From CAMLFJ01 sp040902305 (GTDB taxonomy: Bacteria; Methylomirabilota; Methylomirabilia; Rokubacteriales; CSP1-6), in NCBI GenBank assembly GCA_040902305.1, contig JBBDXN010000052.1:1-32561 (forward strand): a DNA stretch of 32,561 nucleotides. The letters run 5' to 3'. The notes beneath the pieces are model-generated. The model did not search any database. It was not told the DNA's origin and was given only the letters and a program-made list of their open reading frames with translations. A program made the translations under genes and the position numbers. Of this stretch, positions 30,470 to 32,561 are shown piece after piece (the stretch's first letter is position 1; each line of letters starts with the position of its first letter).

Positions 30470-31285
30470 TCAGTGCCCCGACGTCGGCCGCGCCGGGCCG
30501 CGTGGACTGACGGTCTCGATGCGCCAGATGGGGCCGCCGGTGTAGAGCGGCCCGTCGACGGCCACGAACGCGGGCAGGCCGGCGGAGGCGATCCAGCAGT
30601 GATAGTCGGGCGGAGTCTTGCCGAGGAGCGCGGCCGCGGCGCCGCGGAGCAGCCCGAGCTTGGGCTTGAGCACGTAGTGCGTGGCCGGGATGCGGCGGTC
30701 GCCCGCCAGCACCGCGTCCTCGCCCAGCGGCGCCAGCTCGAGCTGGATCATGATCGGCTTGGGCGTGAAGGCGAGCACGTGCACCGTCTCCGCGGCGCCC
30801 TTGGGGAGATTGCGGAGCAGCATGATTAGCATGCCGTTGTAGACGTCGGGCGGCAGCTCGATCTCGCCGCTCGCCGTCTCCGCCTCGGCCCCGTCGCGCC
30901 GGGACTTGACCTGGTAGCGGCCCTTGTCCCGCTGAAGCGAGATCTCCATCTCCTCCGGGAACGTCGGCCCGCGCTGCTGTAGCCGGTAGCTCAGCAGGGT
31001 GAAGACCCGGTGCTGCGAGAACAGCACGGTCTCGTCGTGGAGCGAGCCGTCCCGGAACCGGAACACGAGGCGCGACTCCACCCCTTCGGCGCGGGCGGCC
31101 TGCAGCAGATCGCCCTCCGCCAGGACCGAACCGGCGGCCGAGCGCAGCACGAGAAAGCCGTGGGTGACACCTTCGGTGTGCCGCACCGCCACCGTCCCCG
31201 CCTCGGCCGCGCCGGACGCGGCGGGGACCACGGGCAGGGCGGCCGCGAGCGCGAGCACCCCGAGCCACTCGCGACCGTGCTGCAT
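30470..31285 (-). CDS. Secreted or periplasmic protein of unknown function
   Basis: A 271-aa protein with an N-terminal signal peptide (MQHGREWLGVLALAAALPVVPAASGAAEAG; the first hydrophobic stretch is followed by an Ala-rich cleavage region). The mature part looks like all-beta: AVRHTEGVTHGFLVLRSAAGSVLAEGDLLQAARAEGVESRLVFRF, VLFSQHRVFTLLSYRLQQRGP, RYQVKSRRDG, then RRIPATHYVLKPKLGLL and DYHCWIASAGLPAFVAVDGPLYTGGPIWRIE. The layout resembles DUF3108/DUF6134-type periplasmic proteins, with strands alternating with charged turns, but I cannot name a family confidently. It ends 11 bases from the convergent kinase gene and is divergent from the DUF1772-like gene. Confidence 0.75.
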   Translation of the reverse strand: MQHGREWLGVLALAAALPVVPAASGAAEAGTVAVRHTEGVTHGFLVLRSAAGSVLAEGDLLQAARAEGVESRLVFRFRDGSLHDETVLFSQHRVFTLLSYRLQQRGPTFPEEMEISLQRDKGRYQVKSRRDGAEAETASGEIELPPDVYNGMLIMLLRNLPKGAAETVHVLAFTPKPIMIQLELAPLGEDAVLAGDRRIPATHYVLKPKLGLLRGAAAALLGKTPPDYHCWIASAGLPAFVAVDGPLYTGGPIWRIETVSPRGPARPTSGH

Positions 31286-31360
31286 GAGTGCGAGGAGCTT
31301 GCAAGCGCATTGCCAAACCGCCCCCGCGCGCTGGCATCGCGGTTGCTGTATCCGCACGGC

Positions 31361-31852
31361 ATGGCCACCTGGTCGTTCGTCACGCTGGTGCTCGCCGCGC
31401 TCGCGCTGGCCGCGCCGCTCGCGCACGCGCTGGAGATGCCGGTCCGCCGCACGTACGACCCCGCGCTCTACGTGATGGTGACGCATACGCTGTACCGCTA
31501 CTTCGGCACGGTGGGTGCCGCGTTCGAGGTCGGCGCCATCGCGTGCGCGCTGATCTGGTGCGGGCTCCTCCGGCGGGCGCCCGGGCCGCGGGCCGCGATC
31601 CGGTGGGCGGTAGCCGGAGCGGCCTGTCTCGTGCTCGCGCACGTGCTGTTCTGGCTCCTCATCAACCCGGTGAACCAGCAGTTCGCCATCTGGACGCCCG
31701 AAGCGGTGCCCGCCGACTGGATGCGGCTGCGCGACCAGTGGGAGTTCACGCATACCGGCCGCGCCGGTCTCTTCCTGCTCGGGTTCTGCGCGATCCTGGC
31801 CTCCACGTTCCTGGCCCGATCCGGGGCTGGGCGGGGCAAAAATACCGGGTAA
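31361..31852 (+). CDS. DUF1772-like membrane protein
   Basis: A 163-aa membrane protein with four hydrophobic helices: TWSFVTLVLAALALAAPLAHALEM, TLYRYFGTVGAAFEVGAIACALIWCGLL, AVAGAACLVLAHVLFWLLINPVN, and a final GRAGLFLLGFCAILASTFLA. The NPVNQQFAIWTPEAVPADWMRLRDQWEFTHTGRA segment resembles the N-P-(I/V)-N ... W ... R-x-x-W-E-x-x-H signature of the DUF1772/anthrone-oxygenase-like family. Family function in bacteria is unknown. The ATG at 31361 has no ribosome site; earlier in-frame sequence is not convincing. A 75-base spacer separates it from the divergent secreted-protein gene. Confidence 0.75.
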   Translation: MATWSFVTLVLAALALAAPLAHALEMPVRRTYDPALYVMVTHTLYRYFGTVGAAFEVGAIACALIWCGLLRRAPGPRAAIRWAVAGAACLVLAHVLFWLLINPVNQQFAIWTPEAVPADWMRLRDQWEFTHTGRAGLFLLGFCAILASTFLARSGAGRGKNTG

Positions 31853-31963
31853 GAGCTTCCGATCCATCGCGGCGCCGTCGTCCCGGACGTGGGCTTTCGT
31901 CGCGTTTTCCGGGCGGTGGGGCGGGCATGGGCGGGCATGGCGGTTGCACTCACTGTACCCACC

Positions 31964-32561
31964 ATGACTCGCTTGCTCCGCGTCGCCGCCGTCGGCGACC
32001 TGCACTGCACCAAGACCTCCGAGGGCGCGTTCCAGCCGCTGTTCGCCAAGATCGCGGAGAGCGCGGATATCCTCGTCCTCTGTGGCGATCTCACCGACTA
32101 CGGGACCGCGGACGAGGCGCGCATTCTCGCCAAGGAGCTCACCGCGCTGAAGCTGCCGAAGCTCGCGGTGCTCGGTAACCACGACTTCGAGTCGGGCGCG
32201 GCCGACGAGGTGTCGCGCATCCTGACCGACGCGGCCGGCGTGACCGTGCTCGATGGCACCGCCGTCGAGGTGCTGGGGGTCGGGTTCGCGGGGGCCAAGG
32301 GGTTCCCGGGTGGCTTCGGCACGCGCGCGCTCCAGGCGTGGGGCGAGGCGCCGGTCAAGGCGTTCGTGGCCGCCGCGATCGAGGAGACCCTCAAGCTCGA
32401 GTCGGCGCTGGCCCGCCTGCGTACGCCTGGCCGCGTCGCGTGCCTGCACTACGCGCCGATCGCCGCGACCGTGGACGGGGAGCCCGCCGAGATCTATCCG
32501 TTCCTCGGCTCGAGCCGGCTCGAGGAGCCGCTCAACCGCTACCGGCCGAGCGTGGCCTTCC
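31964..32561 (+). CDS. Metallophosphoesterase (calcineurin-like), 3' partial
   Basis: Open from the ATG at 31964 (or an in-frame ATG at 31937) to the window end, at least 199 residues. The di-metal site is visible: VAAVGDLHC (D-x-H), ILVLCGDLTD (G-D), AVLGNHDFES (G-N-H-D). VACLHYAPI contributes a further His. The fold hydrolyses phosphomono- or diesters with Mn/Fe. The C-terminal part, where a last G-H-x-H motif is expected, lies beyond the window. Upstream, 31853-31963 holds only a tandem GCGGGCATGG pair and no clear promoter. Confidence 0.88.
   Translation, partial: MTRLLRVAAVGDLHCTKTSEGAFQPLFAKIAESADILVLCGDLTDYGTADEARILAKELTALKLPKLAVLGNHDFESGAADEVSRILTDAAGVTVLDGTAVEVLGVGFAGAKGFPGGFGTRALQAWGEAPVKAFVAAAIEETLKLESALARLRTPGRVACLHYAPIAATVDGEPAEIYPFLGSSRLEEPLNRYRPSVAF

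Noticed and set aside
30455..30473. CTGAG/CTCAG hairpin between convergent genes as a terminator
   Set aside because: The stem is only 5 bp, contains both stop codons and has no T-run.
26889..31337. Very long antisense open frame (about 1480 codons) opposite the kinase gene
   Set aside because: It mirrors the kinase coding sequence and lacks any domain pattern; long antisense frames are expected at this GC content.
31921..31940. Tandem GCGGGCATGG pair as a regulatory repeat
   Set aside because: Only two units and 20 bases long; chance is adequate in this composition.

Overview
The window is about 32.5 kb of very GC-rich bacterial DNA. Genes are closely packed, often with overlapping stop/start codons, and there are no tRNA, rRNA, CRISPR, phage or complete transposase genes. 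The content is a catabolic and accessory mix: luciferase-like monooxygenases, acyl-CoA dehydrogenases, a CaiB-type CoA-transferase, SMP-30, an enolase-superfamily enzyme, an amidase, VOC and PhzF proteins. Together with the two 10-N scaffold gaps this suggests a metagenome-assembled soil or subsurface bacterium. Candidatus Rokubacteria (Methylomirabilota) is my best guess from gene content alone; a distant proteobacterium is possible. This is inference, because no marker gene is present.

Layout. 1-2120 (+): tail of an amidohydrolase, an LLM oxidoreductase and a VOC protein, coupled by two ATGA overlaps. 2248-4886 (+): TPR lipoprotein and an MFS transporter. 4883-5443 (-): coiled-coil single-pass membrane protein. 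5559-7671 (+): HAD-like hydrolase and a mandelate racemase/enolase-superfamily enzyme. 7664-8302 (-): AlkA-like DNA glycosylase. 8366-11726 (+): SMP-30, MFS exporter and Gfo/Idh/MocA oxidoreductase. 11727-11779: inverted-repeat element with an assembly gap. 11796-17283 (+): cyclic-nucleotide-binding protein, SIMPL lipoprotein, amidase, extended SDR, a 64-aa protein, PhzF and PaiB-like protein. 17287-19126 (-): crotonase and a second LLM oxidoreductase. 19242-about 24751 (+): a CoA-ester operon with three acyl-CoA dehydrogenases, an MBL hydrolase and a CoA-transferase. 24752-24844: second copy of the gap-containing element. 24844-26817 (-): TauE/SafE permease, a frameshifted PanE-like reductase and a 36-aa membrane protein. 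26994-30458 (+): large hybrid histidine kinase. 30470-31285 (-): secreted protein of unknown function. 31361-32561 (+): DUF1772-like membrane protein and a metallophosphoesterase that runs off the end.

The clearest functional unit is 19242-24751. An acyl-CoA dehydrogenase is followed by a probable two-subunit dehydrogenase (one subunit keeps a catalytic Glu, the other has none), then a metallo-hydrolase and a CoA-transferase. This would activate and oxidise an unusual organic acid as its CoA thioester. The flanking crotonase and LLM enzymes may contribute.

I found no convincing new multi-gene defence or mobile system. The most unusual signals are repeats. A short palindromic repeat occurs six times: twice in tandem and in frame inside phzF, once in frame inside the VOC gene, and once supplying the stop codon of an LLM gene. 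A longer inverted-repeat element sits at both assembly gaps, directly against the ends of neighbouring genes.
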